A stretch of DNA of 64,000 nucleotides from Undibacterium hunanense. GTDB lineage: Bacteria > Pseudomonadota > Gammaproteobacteria > Burkholderiales > Burkholderiaceae_D. Position 1 is the stretch's first letter; each line of letters opens with the position of its first letter. Location of the stretch: the NCBI RefSeq assembly GCF_014284335.1, contig NZ_JACOGF010000005.1:62001-126000 (forward strand), in the 5' to 3' direction. The notes under the pieces are model-generated. The model had not been told where the DNA came from, did not search any database, and saw only the letters and a program-made list of their open reading frames with translations. Shown piece after piece: positions 54,844 to 64,000 of this stretch. The position numbers and the translations under genes were made by a program.

Positions 54844-57418
54844 ATCCTAATTCCACCAAGTAGTCTTGTAATTCCTGTGCCGCTTCATTACGCGCAGTTT
54901 CAATCTGTTTAGCAGTTATTGCATACTTGGCCCACAGGTTTTCTATCTCAGCTACACAGGCGCGCTGATCGGCGCGCAAATAGTGCTGGTAACTATCAAA
55001 CAATACCTTACCCAAACGCTTGACGATGACTATGCGGGCTTCGTCCTTGCTGATTTTTAGGCGGGCTGCTTCTACCAGTGCATCGCGGTTTTGCTCGGTA
55101 CTCTTGATCAATACCTTGAGGTTTTTTGCTTCGTCTTCCAGTTTTTTGTGACGGGCCAGCTGTTTTTCTATGCCTTCAGCTTCTTGCTGGTAACTTTGCC
55201 AGTCGCCAAAGGCGGTGTCGCGCTTGGCCAGTTTTATCATGCCCCTGGCTTCTTTGAGGCTGGCTTTGAGAGTCTTGACTTCATCCGCAGGCAAGACACC
55301 GGTGTCGTCGCTGTCTTCGAAATCTTCTTCACCAGCGGCAGCAAACAGGGCTTGCAGTTCCGCCAGCCTGGCGTGTTGCTGTTCCAGCTCTGCCAGTACG
55401 TGCGGGAACTGGCTTTGCAATATATCTTGATCAGGGATCAGTTCTGCACCCCAGCCACTGGCGGCAATGGATTTAAAATCAGAGGCAAGCAATTTATAGT
55501 AATTGGCAAATGCACCGCGCACCTGGTAACGCGTCAGCAGATGCTGGCTGGCAAAAGTGCGCTCTATGCTGTCCAGCAATGTAGCGCGCATTTGATAGAC
55601 GTTGGTGGTTTTACCATGTTGATTGTCAGCGTCTGGTGCCAGTGCCTCGACGATGGGTAAATGTTTTTGCCACCATTTTTCTAATACGGCCATGAATATG
55701 GCTTGACGCTGTAAAACACCAGGGTGTTGTTTGACATGGTCTGCGATGGCGCGCTTGTCTTGTATGATCGTACTAAAGTCGGCATACGCCGTGCCTGGCG
55801 CAGAAGTCGTGCGCGCTACAAAGCAGCTTTCACGCAAGCCTTCATAGTTTTGCCAGAAGTGGTTTAAGGCATCGATTTCACTGACGGGCACACCACCTTT
55901 CAAATGAGCACGTACATCATGTGGCTCGGGCGGCGGGGCATTGTCAACATAGCGGCGAATATTGCAGTTGTAATCTTCAGCCCTGATTTCACTGACAGGT
56001 ACACGGCGCGCATAGGAAGGTATATCCTGACCGGCACGGTAGGCATGGACGATCTTGTCTATGTCTTCTGGGCGCAAGTGGTTTTGCGCCTTGCCATCAC
56101 GGTATTCGCGGTCACCATTGATAAAAAGTACGTGCTCACGCTTGGCAGCACCCGCCTTGTTGAGTACCAGTATGCAGGCAGGGATGCCGGTGCCATAAAA
56201 CAGATTGCCTGGCAAGCCGATGACAGCTTCCAGCACGCCTTTGTCAATAAAGTGCTGGCGTGCCTCACGCTCTTCACCACCACGGAACAGTACGCCATGA
56301 GGCATGACACTTGCCATGCGGCCATTGCCGTCAAGCACGGCCAGCATATGCTGTACAAACATCAAATCGGCTTTTTTGCCTTTTTCTGGCATCCAGACAT
56401 TGAATCGGCCAGGGTAGGCAATGCTGACTTTTTTCTTGGTGCCACTGCCATCATCTTTGGATTGGGTACGTGCATAGTTCTGGCTAAAGGGGGGATTGGC
56501 CAGTACCCGGTCAAAGCGCTTGAGTTCGTTGTTTTGCTCTTTGTGTTGCGGGTCGGTCAATGTGTCAGCATTGCGTATATCAGCGTGTGAAATACCGTGC
56601 AGTAACATATTCATTTTGCAGATGGACCAGGTGGTTCCCATCTTTTCTTGCCCATTCAAAGACAATTCAGTTGGATCTGCACCGCATTCACGCAAATAAT
56701 CGCGCGCCTGGATGAGCATGCCGCCCGACCCCACTGTTGGGTCATAGACACTCATGCCTTCTTTGGGATCACAAATTTCTACGCAGATTCGTACTACTTC
56801 TGCTGGCGTATAGAATTCACCAGCTTTTTTACCTGCAGAATCGGCAAAGTGCTTGATCAACCATTCATAAGCTGCACCTAGCAGATCCGGAAATTCAAAG
56901 TCTTCATCTTTGAGCGGGATTTTTTCGAAGTTCTGGATGAAATCGATCAAGGTGTCGTCGTCAAGGGTATTTTGCCCTATCTTGCGGTTGAAATTGATGG
57001 TGCCCTTCAGGACATCTTGCAGCGCATCCGGGTTTTCTTCTTCCAAAGCTTCCAAAGCCTTGTTGAGCATGGAGCCAACATTTTCTTTGATGTGTTTGAG
57101 CGCTGGTTGCTGATTACCTTTGTCATCTATCCAGGTTTCATTCCAGCGTGCTCGTGGCGGCACAAAAAAATATTTGCCTGAATATTGATCCCTATCTTCC
57201 AGATTGATGGCGATATCTGCGTCTGACAAGCCAACTGCTTTACCTTCGCGTTTGATCTCTGCCCGACGTTGGTCAAACAAATCACTGGCACGCTTCAGAA
57301 AGAGCATGCCAAAAATATATTCTTTGTATTCGCTTGCATCCATATTGCCGCGCAAATCATCGCAGGCGGTCAGCAATAGATTTTCGAGACGTGATAAAGT
57401 CAGTTTGTTATGAGACAT
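54836..57418 (-). CDS. hsdM: Type I restriction enzyme methylase subunit
   Basis: An 860-aa N6-adenine DNA methyltransferase. The N-terminal HsdM domain ([20 protein letters not shown]) precedes SAM-binding motif I DPTVGSGG (226-233) and catalytic motif IV NPPF (308-311). The long C-terminal extension (about residues 650-860) is coiled-coil-rich, making it larger than E. coli HsdM (about 530 aa). It is the first gene of a five-gene overlapping operon, with AAGGA ahead of the start. It methylates host DNA for self-protection. Confidence 0.95.
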   Translation of the reverse strand: MSHNKLTLSRLENLLLTACDDLRGNMDASEYKEYIFGMLFLKRASDLFDQRRAEIKREGKAVGLSDADIAINLEDRDQYSGKYFFVPPRARWNETWIDDKGNQQPALKHIKENVGSMLNKALEALEEENPDALQDVLKGTINFNRKIGQNTLDDDTLIDFIQNFEKIPLKDEDFEFPDLLGAAYEWLIKHFADSAGKKAGEFYTPAEVVRICVEICDPKEGMSVYDPTVGSGGMLIQARDYLRECGADPTELSLNGQEKMGTTWSICKMNMLLHGISHADIRNADTLTDPQHKEQNNELKRFDRVLANPPFSQNYARTQSKDDGSGTKKKVSIAYPGRFNVWMPEKGKKADLMFVQHMLAVLDGNGRMASVMPHGVLFRGGEEREARQHFIDKGVLEAVIGLPGNLFYGTGIPACILVLNKAGAAKREHVLFINGDREYRDGKAQNHLRPEDIDKIVHAYRAGQDIPSYARRVPVSEIRAEDYNCNIRRYVDNAPPPEPHDVRAHLKGGVPVSEIDALNHFWQNYEGLRESCFVARTTSAPGTAYADFSTIIQDKRAIADHVKQHPGVLQRQAIFMAVLEKWWQKHLPIVEALAPDADNQHGKTTNVYQMRATLLDSIERTFASQHLLTRYQVRGAFANYYKLLASDFKSIAASGWGAELIPDQDILQSQFPHVLAELEQQHARLAELQALFAAAGEEDFEDSDDTGVLPADEVKTLKASLKEARGMIKLAKRDTAFGDWQSYQQEAEGIEKQLARHKKLEDEAKNLKVLIKSTEQNRDALVEAARLKISKDEARIVIVKRLGKVLFDSYQHYLRADQRACVAEIENLWAKYAITAKQIETARNEAAQELQDYLVELGYE

Positions 57419-57557
57419 TGATACTTGATTCCTTGGGGAATATGGAAAACATGCAGTAATTTAGCATTGCTAAATTTTGATTATAAGAATTTTTCTTTGC
57501 TAATTGCAGTTGATGTTCGTGCATCTTTCAAAATACTTGAAAGGCAAATTGAAAAAT

Positions 57558-57584
57558 AAAAAAACCACCCAATAAATTGGATGG
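57558..57584 (-). terminator. ssrA rho-independent terminator
   Basis: On the minus strand, stem CCATCCAAT / ATTGGGTGG (one G-T pair) with a 2-base loop, then seven T. It begins 13 bases after the ssrA 3' end. Confidence 0.85.
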
Positions 57585-57596
57585 CTTTTCATATTC

Positions 57597-57956
57597 TGGT
57601 GGAGTCGGCGGGAATCGAACCCGCGTCCAGAAGCACTCTACAGACAGTTCTACATACTTAGTGCTGCCATTTGATTTAATCCTGACGACGCGGACGCACA
57701 CGCTGCGGCAGGACGAGTTACCTATTATTTAATCGAGAGTCAAGTAACCCGGCTCAAGACGATTCCATATGAATGTCCTTACTGCTGTTGCCAGCCCACC
57801 CTATGGACGAAGTGGTGTAAGGTTAGCCGGTATTAAGCGGCTAATGCGTACGAGTTATCGTTTGCAGTTATATAGTTCAGATTGTATTTACGAGGTAGTC
57901 TGGCCTCGGTATGCCCTGCGCTGCTTTGCAACCCCTGTCGAAACCTGGTCGACCCC
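57597..57956 (-). ncRNA. ssrA: tmRNA (ssrA)
   Basis: The 360-nt transfer-messenger RNA that rescues stalled ribosomes. On the minus strand it begins GGGGTCGACC, pairing over seven bases with the 3' acceptor strand, and ends GACTCCACCA with the encoded CCA at 57597. The T-arm GGACGCGGGTTCGATTCCCG is intact. The tag reading frame at 57833-57865 encodes ANDNSYALAA and a TAA, giving AANDNSYALAA with the charged alanine. A -10 box TATACT lies upstream. Its last 17 bases are duplicated at 47372, marking an integration site. Confidence 0.97.
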
Positions 57957-57967
57957 TAAGCATTGCT

Positions 57968-57973
57968 AGTATA
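57968..57973 (-). promoter_or_regulatory. ssrA -10 box
   Basis: TATACT on the minus strand ends 11 bases before the mature 5' end, consistent with a short precursor trimmed by RNase P. The -35 region (near TTTACG) is weak. Confidence 0.6.
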
Positions 57974-58000
57974 TCTCATATGTGGCTGTGGGCGTAAAAT

Positions 58001-58678
58001 TCAAGAGCCGACGGCCTGTAAATGTTTGGCGCGTACCAGTTCCAGCAGTTCCAGCGGGCTGTCGATGATGGCATCGGCTTTCCAGTGCTTGGGTTCGGTG
58101 GCACCGCAATAACCCCAGGCGGCAGCAATACTGGTCATGCCGGCAGCTTCGGCAGCCTGGATGTCACGCAGGTCATCACCGACGTACCAGCAGTTTTCTG
58201 AGCGTATTCCTAACTGTCTGGCTGCTTCCAGCAAGGGGGCAGGGTGGGGCTTGGAATGGGGAGTGGTGTCACCGGATACCACGCAGCGTGCCTCTTGCAG
58301 ATCCAGCAGCGGGATCAGCGGCAGGGTAAAACGCATGGCCTTGTTGGTGACGATACCCCAGCTTACGCCGAGTACGTCCAGCCCTCTGAGCAGATCAGGC
58401 ACCTGTTTGAACAGGGTGCTGTGCACAACCAGGGCAGACGCATACTGATTCAGAAATTCATCGCGCATGGCGATAAAGTCAGGGTGTTCCGGGGTGATGT
58501 TGAAACCCGCACCCAGCAAACCCCTGGCACCGGCAGATGCATGGGGGCGCAGGCTTTGGTAGTGGGCTGGTGCCATCTGGCGGCTGGTACGCATGACGTT
58601 GACTGCGGCTGCCAGATCGGGGGCGGTGTCTGCCAGGGTGCCGTCCAGGTCAAAAAGAATCGCTTGTGGTGTTTGCAT
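58001..58678 (-). CDS. gph: Phosphoglycolate phosphatase
   Basis: A 225-aa HAD-IA phosphatase that dephosphorylates 2-phosphoglycolate arising from DNA repair or oxygenation. Motif I FDLDGTLADTAPDL is at residues 9-22, motif II is VTNKAMRF, and motif IV YVGDDLRDIQAAEAAGM. It lies 58 bases after ubiG on the same strand, a pairing common in Betaproteobacteria. Confidence 0.93.
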   Translation of the reverse strand: MQTPQAILFDLDGTLADTAPDLAAAVNVMRTSRQMAPAHYQSLRPHASAGARGLLGAGFNITPEHPDFIAMRDEFLNQYASALVVHSTLFKQVPDLLRGLDVLGVSWGIVTNKAMRFTLPLIPLLDLQEARCVVSGDTTPHSKPHPAPLLEAARQLGIRSENCWYVGDDLRDIQAAEAAGMTSIAAAWGYCGATEPKHWKADAIIDSPLELLELVRAKHLQAVGS

Positions 58679-58736
58679 ATGAAAAAATCAAGGTGGTACC
58701 CCTTGCCTGGCGGCACAGGGTACCCGGTTATTCAAT

Positions 58737-59441
58737 TCACACTGGGCGTGTGCAGGCCACCATGTAGTTGACGCTGGTGTCTGCATTCAGAGAGTAGATT
58801 TGGGTCAGAGGGTTATAACTCAAGCCCTTCATGGATTGAATTTGTAAGCCGGCGTTACGGATGTCTTGTGATAATTCTGCCGGGGTGATGAACTTGGCAT
58901 AGTCATGTGTGCCCTTGGGCAGCATTTGCAGCAGGTATTCTGCACCGATGACGGCAAACAAATACGATTTGAAGTTGCGGTTCAGGGTGGAAAAGAATAC
59001 ATGACCACCCGGTTTAACCATTTTTGTGCAGGCTTTGACGATGGATGCCGGGTCGGGCACGTGTTCCAGCATTTCCATGCAGGTAACAATGTCAAACTGT
59101 CCGGCTTCTGCTTCGGCCATGTCTTCGGCGGCGATTTTTTGATACCGCACACTGATGCCAGATTCCAGACCATGCAGGTCAGCCACTTTCAGTGCCTTGT
59201 CGGACAGGTCTATGCCGGTGACATTGGCGCCTCTTTTTGCCATGGATTCTGCCAGGATGCCACCACCGCAACCGACGTCGATGACGCGTTTGCCAGCCAA
59301 CGGTGCCAGTTGGTTGATCCATTCCAGGCGCAGGGGATTGATTTCATGCAAGGGGCGGAATTCGGAGGTGGGGTCCCACCAGCGATGGGCCAGCTCACTA
59401 AATTTTTGGATTTCTGCGGGATCAGCGTTCAAAGTGGACAT
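58737..59441 (-). CDS. ubiG: Ubiquinone biosynthesis O-methyltransferase UbiG
   Basis: A 234-aa SAM-dependent methyltransferase catalysing both O-methylations in ubiquinone synthesis. Family landmarks are [19 protein letters not shown] at the N-terminus, motif [27 protein letters not shown], and [15 protein letters not shown]. The start at 59441 has CAGG upstream and fits the usual family N-terminus; the frame is open further back without coding sense. It is followed by gph. Confidence 0.96.
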   Translation of the reverse strand: MSTLNADPAEIQKFSELAHRWWDPTSEFRPLHEINPLRLEWINQLAPLAGKRVIDVGCGGGILAESMAKRGANVTGIDLSDKALKVADLHGLESGISVRYQKIAAEDMAEAEAGQFDIVTCMEMLEHVPDPASIVKACTKMVKPGGHVFFSTLNRNFKSYLFAVIGAEYLLQMLPKGTHDYAKFITPAELSQDIRNAGLQIQSMKGLSYNPLTQIYSLNADTSVNYMVACTRPV

Positions 59442-59612
59442 GGTATTTACCTGAAAATGCCAGCATGGGCACAAACTGCAAAAACCGTATTGTAGGCTAT
59501 TCAAGTCCATACCGCATTGCGTAAAGTCAGCAAAATGACATTGCTGACATGGATGCGGGCACAGTACGCAATATGCTCGCCAGTATGCTACCAATGGATG
59601 GGCCCATAAACA

Positions 59613-59638
59613 AAAAACCCCGCAGATGCGGGGTTTTT
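59613..59638. terminator. ompA terminator
   Basis: A perfect 11-bp stem AAAAACCCCGC / GCGGGGTTTTT with an AGAT loop, 33 bases after the ompA stop; usable on both strands. Confidence 0.92.
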
Positions 59639-59670
59639 GGCAGCAAAACAAGTTTTGCCAGGGTGCTAAA

Positions 59671-60330
59671 TTACTTCAGGTTGCGTGTACCAACAACTTC
59701 GATTTCTACACGACGGTTTTTGGCGCGGCCATCTGCAGTTTTGTTATCTGCAACTGGTTGTTTTTCGCCTTTGCCTTCAGTGTACACACGGTTAGCTTCG
59801 ATACCTTTGCTTACCAGGTAAGCTTTTACAGCTTCAGCGCGACGGATGGACAATTTTTGGTTGTATTCGTCAGAGCCAACAGAATCAGTATGACCAACAG
59901 CGATCACGACTTCCAGATTGATGGCTTTCAGTTTCGATGCCATGTCATCCAGTTTGACTTTCGCTTCTGGTTTCAGAACAGCTTTGTCAAAATCAAAGAA
60001 CGCGTCAGCAGCAAACGTTACTTTTTCAGAAGTAGGTGCTGGTGGTGGTGGCGGTGGTGTTACTGGTGCTGCTGGCGGAGGTGTAACTGGAGGAGCAACC
60101 GGTGCTGGTGGCGGTGGTTGTACCAATGGTGCATCGCAACCTGGAACCGCATCAGCTGGTGTCCAGTAGCCAGTGCGCCAGCACAGACCAAATGGATCAC
60201 GAGCAATTACACCACGACCATCTTGCACATAAGCGCTATATGGTGTGTTTGCTTTGATATCTTGCTGTGCGGAAGCAGAAAAGGATGCAACTGCGGACGC
60301 TGCGATAACGAGCTTGACTAAATTTTTCAT
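59671..60330 (-). CDS. ompA: OmpA family outer-membrane protein
   Basis: A 219-aa envelope protein with a signal peptide (cleavage SASA-QQ). A short N-terminal region has two cysteines ([16 protein letters not shown]), then a Pro-rich linker (about residues 71-98) and a C-terminal OmpA/peptidoglycan-binding domain ([26 protein letters not shown]). It lacks the eight-stranded barrel of E. coli OmpA, as is common in Burkholderiales. GAGGAG precedes the ATG; a long leader of about 147 nt is predicted from the promoter. Confidence 0.93.
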   Translation of the reverse strand: MKNLVKLVIAASAVASFSASAQQDIKANTPYSAYVQDGRGVIARDPFGLCWRTGYWTPADAVPGCDAPLVQPPPPAPVAPPVTPPPAAPVTPPPPPPAPTSEKVTFAADAFFDFDKAVLKPEAKVKLDDMASKLKAINLEVVIAVGHTDSVGSDEYNQKLSIRRAEAVKAYLVSKGIEANRVYTEGKGEKQPVADNKTADGRAKNRRVEIEVVGTRNLK

Positions 60331-60483
60331 ATTTCTCCTCTCGGGTGAGATTATTACCGCAGATGAACTGCGCGAATTACTGCATAAAACCAGATATTAC
60401 CACGGGGATGATGACATTACTATTTCGTCAAACATCCCAACAGCCTTAAATTAACATGCGTTCTATTTTGCCATAGCCATCAA

Positions 60484-60512
60484 TATAAAGACGAAAATTG
60501 TTAAATCGACAA
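60484..60512 (-). promoter_or_regulatory. Putative ompA promoter
   Basis: On the minus strand TTGTCG (-35, 60507-60512), 17 bases, TTTATA (-10, 60484-60489), followed by an AT-rich leader of about 147 nt before ompA. Long leaders of porin genes are frequent sites of small-RNA control. It is the best match in the 306-base gap between the two OmpA-domain genes. Confidence 0.4.
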
Positions 60513-60636
60513 AGTTACAGTTAGTTAAATATGTCGTATTTTGACAACGAAATGTATGCTTTGGCAAGTTAAATCCGGTTTTTAAGCAGAAATGTTTAAT
60601 TTTCGACCAGAAATCAGAGGGTTTTTCCCGTTGAAA

Positions 60637-61224
60637 TTATTTAGCCAGACCCCGTCCTTCAATAACGATGCGCCGGTTTGGTGCGAGACATTCCGCCAGT
60701 TTTGCCTTTGCTAACTTGTCATCGCAAGCCTTGATTTGTTGGGTTTTTCCCATGCCCATGGTGTCCATAGGGGCATTCAGGCCCTTGCTGCCAAGGTAGG
60801 CGACTACGGCATCGGCATTCTTTTCAGATAATTTCTGGGTTTGCGCATGGCTGCCGATCAGGTCGGTATGGCCACTCACCACGATCAGCTCAACTTTGGT
60901 GCAGTTTGCCAGCTTGCTCAGAACTTCACTGTCGATACGTTCTTTACCCTTGCTATTTAGTATAGGTAACTGTGCAGATTTCTTGTGTTCAAAAATTTCA
61001 TCACTCTGCAGGGTGATGGCAAAGTCGCAACGCTTGGGTGGTGTGGGCGGAGTAGGTGCTGGCGCTGGCACCGCAGGAGTTGCTGCCGCGGTGCTTGATG
61101 TAGCTGAAGCGGAGGCTTCAGCGCTTTGTGCTGCCGGCGCAGCTGCGCTGGTCTGGGCAATTACTGTTGAGACGGGCAGGGCGAATGCTGCGAGCACGTA
61201 AAGTGCTGTCAATTTTTTTAACAT
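60637..61224 (-). CDS. Second OmpA-domain protein
   Basis: A 195-aa protein with a signal peptide (about residues 1-23), an Ala/Ser/Pro-rich linker (about residues 25-64) and a C-terminal OmpA-like domain (VVSGHTDLIGSHAQTQKLSE; PNRRIVIEG). Three cysteines are spread through the domain. It is shorter than the neighbouring ompA product, with lower conservation of the peptidoglycan-binding residues. A role in tethering the outer membrane to the wall is likely but unproven. Confidence 0.85.
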   Translation of the reverse strand: MLKKLTALYVLAAFALPVSTVIAQTSAAAPAAQSAEASASATSSTAAATPAVPAPAPTPPTPPKRCDFAITLQSDEIFEHKKSAQLPILNSKGKERIDSEVLSKLANCTKVELIVVSGHTDLIGSHAQTQKLSEKNADAVVAYLGSKGLNAPMDTMGMGKTQQIKACDDKLAKAKLAECLAPNRRIVIEGRGLAK

Positions 61225-61504
61225 GGTTGTCTCCGTGGGGGATGGATTATTTTGTCAGGTGTTTTTTATTATGCTTTTGATTAAATCATATAAATTTACG
61301 ATGAGGCTGTCATTTGGATGACAGTTGCCAAAAGGTAATATTGCGATGTGAAGGGCCGACTTTGCCCCTGCATTGTGCTCAGTTTGCCAACTGAATTGCT
61401 ATAAATGGAATTCGGCAATCGAGGCATGCTAAAATCAAGAGTTAAACGTCAGACTTTGTGAAAGACGTTACCAATTAACCAAGCTCTAATTTGCCGGCCC
61501 GCCA

Positions 61505-64000
61505 ATGGATCAATTCGCAAAAGAAACACTCCCGATTTCCCTTGAAGAAGAAATGCGCAAAAGCTATCTCGATTACGCGATGAGCGTGATCGTAGGTCGA
61601 GCTTTGCCGGATGTGCGTGATGGCTTAAAGCCTGTGCATCGTCGCGTATTGTTCGCGATGCACGAAATGAACAACGTCTATAACCGCCCCTTCGTCAAAT
61701 GTGCGCGTGTGGTCGGTGAAGTCATGGGTAAGTACCATCCCCATGGCGATGCCTCCATTTACGACACGCTGGTGCGTATGGCGCAGGATTTTTCCCTGCG
61801 GTATACGCTGGTTGATGGCCAGGGCAACTTCGGCTCCATCGACGGTGACAATGCTGCGGCGATGCGTTATACCGAGTGTCGCCTGGACAAGATCGCCAAT
61901 GAAATCCTGGCAGATATCGAAAAAGAAACGGTCGATTTCGTTCCCAACTATGACGGTAAAGAGAGAGAGCCTTCGGTTCTTCCTACCCGTATCCCGAATC
62001 TGCTGATCAATGGCTCATCCGGTATTGCGGTGGGTATGGCGACGAATATTCCGCCACATAACATTACCGAAACCATTAATGGTGCCCTGCATGTCTTGCG
62101 CAATCCTGATTGTACGATCGATGAACTGATCGAGATCATCCCTGCGCCAGACTTTCCTACCGGTGGCATTATCTATGGTGTGTCTGGTGTGCGCGATGGT
62201 TATCGCACTGGCCGTGGCCGTGTGGTCATGCGCGCCAAGACCCACTTTGAAGAATTTGGCAAAGATAGCCGTACCGCACTGATCGTTGATGAGCTGCCTT
62301 TCCAGGTGAACAAGAAGTCGCTGCTGGAACGTATCGCCGAGCTGGTGCGCGACAAAAAGCTGGATGGTATTTCTGATATCCGCGATGAATCCGATAAATC
62401 GGGTATGCGCGTGGTCATCGAACTCAAGCGTGGCGAAGTACCTGATGTGGTACTGAATAATCTGTACAAGCAAACGCAGTTGCAAGACACCTTCGGCATG
62501 AACATGGTGGCCCTGATGAACGGCCAGCCTAAATTGCTGAACCTGAAGGAAATGTTGTCCTGTTTCCTGTCGCACCGCCGTGAAGTCGTAACGCGTCGCA
62601 CCCTGTTTGAGCTGCGCAAGGCGCGTGAACGTGGTCATGTCCTGGAAGGTCTGGCCGTTGCGCTGGCGAATATTGATGATTTTATCGCCATCATCCGCGC
62701 TGCGCCTACGCCGCCGATTGCGAAACAGGAATTGATGACCCGTGCCTGGGATAGTTCCATGGTGCGTGAGATGCTGGTGCGCACTGCGGCCGACAATTCT
62801 GGTGGCGTTGACGCTTTCCGTCCAGAGAATTTGCCCAAGCATTACGGCATACAGCCAGATGGTCTGTACAAACTGTCTGACGACCAGGCGCAAGAAATCC
62901 TGCAAATGCGTTTGCAACGCCTGACCGGTCTGGAACAAGATAAGATCGTCAATGAATACAAAGACGTCATGGCAGAAATCGCCGATTTGCTGGACATCCT
63001 GTCCAAACCAGAACGCGTCACCGTCATCATTACTGATGAGCTGACCCTGGCCCGCAATGAATACGGCGAAGGCAATAAAGACGTACGCCGCTCAGAAATC
63101 ACCCATAACGCCACTGACCTGGGTACAGAAGACCTGATCACGCCGCAAGATATGGTCGTGACCCTGTCGCACACTGGTTACATGAAATCGCAACCCCTGT
63201 CCGAATACCGCGCGCAAAAACGTGGTGGCCGTGGCAAGCAGGCGACAGCAACGAAGGATGATGACTGGATCGAGCAACTCTTCGTGGCCAATACCCATGA
63301 TTACATCCTGTGCTTCAGTAACCGTGGCCGCATGTACTGGCTCAAAGTATGGGAAGTGCCACAAGGTTCGCGTACATCACGCGGCAAGCCGATTGTGAAT
63401 ATGTTCCCATTGCAGGACGGTGAAAAAATCACGGTTATCCTGCCTTTGTCTGGCGACAACCGTACTTTCCCTGAAGACCATTATGTCTTCATGTCCACCA
63501 GTCTGGGCACGGTCAAGAAAACACCTTTGACTGACTTCAGCAATCCACGTAAAGCCGGCATTATCGCGGTCGATCTGGATGAAGGCGATTTCCTCATCGG
63601 TGCAGCACTGACCGATGGCAAGCATGACGTCATGCTGTTCTCTGATTCCGGCAAGGCAGTACGCTTTGATGAAAACGATGTACGTCCTATGGGTCGTACT
63701 GCCCGTGGCGTACGCGGTATGAACCTGGATGAAGGCCAGCAGGTCATTGCATTGCTGGTGGCTGAAAATGAACAGCAATCCGTCTTGACTGCAACTGAAA
63801 ACGGCTTCGGCAAACGTACACCTATTACTGAATACACCCGTCATGGCCGTGGCACCAAGGGCATGATCGCAATTCAGACATCCGAACGTAACGGCAAGGT
63901 TGTGGCAGCAACGCTGGTTGAAACCACCGACGAAATCATGCTGATTACCACCGGCGGCATTTTGATACGCACCCGCGTTTCTGAAATCCGTGAAATGGGC
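61505..64000 (+). CDS. gyrA: DNA gyrase subunit A (3' end beyond the window)
   Basis: The first 832 codons of GyrA. The N-terminal winged-helix/tower domain carries the catalytic Tyr122 (AMRYTE), numbered as in E. coli. The quinolone region reads [17 protein letters not shown], with Ala83, Ser84 and Asp87. The C-terminal beta-pinwheel begins around residue 530 with the GyrA box QKRGGRGKQ. Gyrase introduces negative supercoils using ATP, with GyrB. The coding frame is open through to the end of the window, so the stop is not seen. The start ATG is at 61505 with no strong ribosome site. Confidence 0.97.
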   Translation, partial: MDQFAKETLPISLEEEMRKSYLDYAMSVIVGRALPDVRDGLKPVHRRVLFAMHEMNNVYNRPFVKCARVVGEVMGKYHPHGDASIYDTLVRMAQDFSLRYTLVDGQGNFGSIDGDNAAAMRYTECRLDKIANEILADIEKETVDFVPNYDGKEREPSVLPTRIPNLLINGSSGIAVGMATNIPPHNITETINGALHVLRNPDCTIDELIEIIPAPDFPTGGIIYGVSGVRDGYRTGRGRVVMRAKTHFEEFGKDSRTALIVDELPFQVNKKSLLERIAELVRDKKLDGISDIRDESDKSGMRVVIELKRGEVPDVVLNNLYKQTQLQDTFGMNMVALMNGQPKLLNLKEMLSCFLSHRREVVTRRTLFELRKARERGHVLEGLAVALANIDDFIAIIRAAPTPPIAKQELMTRAWDSSMVREMLVRTAADNSGGVDAFRPENLPKHYGIQPDGLYKLSDDQAQEILQMRLQRLTGLEQDKIVNEYKDVMAEIADLLDILSKPERVTVIITDELTLARNEYGEGNKDVRRSEITHNATDLGTEDLITPQDMVVTLSHTGYMKSQPLSEYRAQKRGGRGKQATATKDDDWIEQLFVANTHDYILCFSNRGRMYWLKVWEVPQGSRTSRGKPIVNMFPLQDGEKITVILPLSGDNRTFPEDHYVFMSTSLGTVKKTPLTDFSNPRKAGIIAVDLDEGDFLIGAALTDGKHDVMLFSDSGKAVRFDENDVRPMGRTARGVRGMNLDEGQQVIALLVAENEQQSVLTATENGFGKRTPITEYTRHGRGTKGMIAIQTSERNGKVVAATLVETTDEIMLITTGGILIRTRVSEIREMG

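Larger units (their letters stand above)
47372..57613. mobile_element. Genomic island in ssrA: higBA plus type I restriction operon
   Basis: About 10.2 kb bounded by the 17-bp ssrA-end repeat. It carries higBA and hsdM-hsdS-DUF1016-hsdR-metallopeptidase, with two terminators. No integrase, excisionase or transposase is seen inside, so it is either a decayed element or a cargo segment mobilised in trans. The Wadjet operon lies just outside the left repeat. Confidence 0.75.

Noticed and set aside
62015..62938. 307-codon minus-strand open frame within gyrA
   Set aside because: gyrA is unmistakable on the plus strand; the antisense frame is histidine/threonine/glutamine-rich in the way shadow frames are.

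Overview
The window looks like a chromosome segment of a betaproteobacterium in Burkholderiales, most likely Oxalobacteraceae (Undibacterium/Janthinobacterium-like). This rests on the gyrA-ompA-ubiG-gph-ssrA block at the right end, a two-cysteine Burkholderiales-type OmpA, and the overall gene styles. The genus is an inference.

Layout. (1) 1-14.4 kb is metabolic and regulatory: a 23S rRNA hydroxylase (rlhA), an MFS exporter, an alkyl sulfatase with a divergent LysR regulator, a two-subunit molybdenum hydroxylase (iorAB type), an SbtA-like bicarbonate transporter divergent from a CbbR-like LysR regulator, pgeF, and an orphan phosphopantetheinyl transferase/type II thioesterase pair. (2) 14.4-24.4 kb is an alpha-glucoside utilisation locus: TonB-dependent receptor, LacI regulator, GH65 disaccharide phosphorylase, beta-phosphoglucomutase, MFS permease and a second LacI regulator. 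Two different LacI-type operators are visible. Imported disaccharide would be phosphorolysed to beta-glucose-1-phosphate and then converted to glucose-6-phosphate. (3) 24.4-26.5 kb encodes a membrane-anchored di-heme cytochrome c.

(4) 26.5-40.3 kb is accessory. It holds a five-gene envelope cluster of unknown function (27.5-32.0 kb), a diguanylate cyclase, lipoproteins and small unknown genes. A segmental duplication scar joins the sequences at 26.6 and 35.0-36.3 kb. A direct repeat of about 190 bp lies at 32.1 and 39.8 kb. Several small reading frames between 38.0 and 40.35 kb are broken.

(5) 40.4-47.1 kb is a complete Wadjet type I operon (jetABCD, minus strand), with two small, partly broken ORFs immediately after jetD. 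(6) 47.4-57.6 kb is a genomic island at the 3' end of the tmRNA gene ssrA. It is bounded by a 17-bp direct repeat of the ssrA end and carries higBA (with an apparently leaderless promoter) and a tightly overlapping type I restriction operon, hsdM-hsdS-DUF1016 nuclease-hsdR-M48-type metallopeptidase. No integrase is present. (7) 57.6-64 kb is core: ssrA, gph, ubiG, two OmpA-domain genes and the 5' part of gyrA, which runs off the window.

The main points for follow-up are the unknown envelope cluster, the ssrA island with its boundary repeats, the higBA promoter architecture, and the decaying small genes beside the Wadjet operon.
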